From contig DATDVD010000079.1 of the NCBI GenBank assembly GCA_035290065.1, positions 1 to 5,048 on the forward strand: a DNA stretch of 5,048 nucleotides, given 5' to 3'. Every line of letters starts with the position of its first letter. Within the stretch, counting starts at the first letter, position 1. Shown one piece after another: positions 4,933 through 5,048 of the stretch. Both the position numbers and the translations under genes were made by a program. A model generated the notes under the pieces. It had not been told where the DNA came from and did no database searches. It worked only from the letters and a program-made list of their open reading frames with translations. Source of the DNA: DATDVD01 sp035290065. GTDB lineage: Bacteria > Pseudomonadota > Gammaproteobacteria > Coxiellales > Coxiellaceae.

Positions 4933-5048
4933 TAAACCTTCCTTTTATTCCGTCTTGGCAAAAATAGCCGTTTTTTTGGCCGTGATGGTCATTATGTTGG
5001 GTGCTTATACGCGTTTAAAAGAGGCGGGTTTAGGTTGCCCCGATTGGC
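4904..5048 (+). CDS. ctaA: Haem A synthase (CtaA/Cox15), N-terminal fragment
   Basis: CtaA oxidises the C8 methyl group of haem O to the formyl group of haem A in the inner membrane. Forty-eight codons are visible before the window ends. They include the first membrane helix (SVLAKIAVFLAVMVIMLGAY) and the family motif GAYTRLKEAGLGCPDW, in which R and the GLGCPDW turn are strongly conserved. ATG at 4904 lies inside the SCO-like gene and gives a 29-base overlap. A TTG at 4925 or an ATG at 4868 are other in-frame starts, and none has a convincing ribosome-binding site. The gene follows SURF1 and the SCO-like gene in the usual order; haem O synthase (ctaB/cyoE) would be expected next. Confidence 0.88.
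   Translation, partial: MYYRYRKLDNKPSFYSVLAKIAVFLAVMVIMLGAYTRLKEAGLGCPDW

Overview
The window looks like a chromosomal segment of a gammaproteobacterium. The evidence is the E. coli/Legionella-type order hemD-hemX-hemY on the plus strand, next to the pseudomonad/Legionella-type set of aa3 cytochrome c oxidase assembly genes (DUF2909 twin-TM protein, SURF1, SCO-like membrane protein, CtaA/Cox15). Moderate-to-low GC, TTA/AAA-rich codon use and intergenic hairpin repeats would fit Legionellales/Coxiellaceae-like bacteria, but that lower-rank placement is only a guess.

Layout. Positions 2-517 hold the 3' part of hemD (uroporphyrinogen-III synthase), which begins outside the window. A 115-bp gap follows with two related hairpin repeats. 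Next come hemX (about 639-1688) and hemY (1691-2737), tightly coupled. HemY is short for its family and seems to lack a block of helices in the middle. A convergent gap with no obvious terminator (2738-2800) separates hemY from a two-gene minus-strand unit: a DUF2909 twin-membrane-helix protein (3266-3060) followed by a small TatA/TatB-like protein (3034-2801). The 270-bp gap at 3267-3536 is the most structured non-coding part. It holds a small palindrome, six tandem 17-bp units (3331-3432) and, joined to them without a break, an 84-bp REPIN-like pair of inverted palindromic repeats (3432-3515). SURF1 (3537-4274), a SCO-like thioredoxin-fold membrane protein (4279-4932) and the start of ctaA (4904 to the window end) then run as one plus-strand operon.

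How the genes fit together. HemD closes the linear tetrapyrrole to uroporphyrinogen III, and HemX/HemY are membrane proteins of the same operon with poorly defined roles in late haem synthesis. On the other side, CtaA makes haem A, SURF1 helps place haem a in subunit I of the oxidase, and the SCO-like protein probably acts in copper or thiol handling for the oxidase. The window therefore joins a haem-supply operon to a haem-A/oxidase-assembly operon. A Tat-type component lies between them, and Tat exports the Rieske protein of the bc1 complex in many bacteria. No wholly new system is evident. The points most worth a second look are the composite repeat before SURF1, the divergent DUF2909-Tat pair, the SCO-like protein without the usual copper-ligand histidine, and the paired hairpins before hemX.
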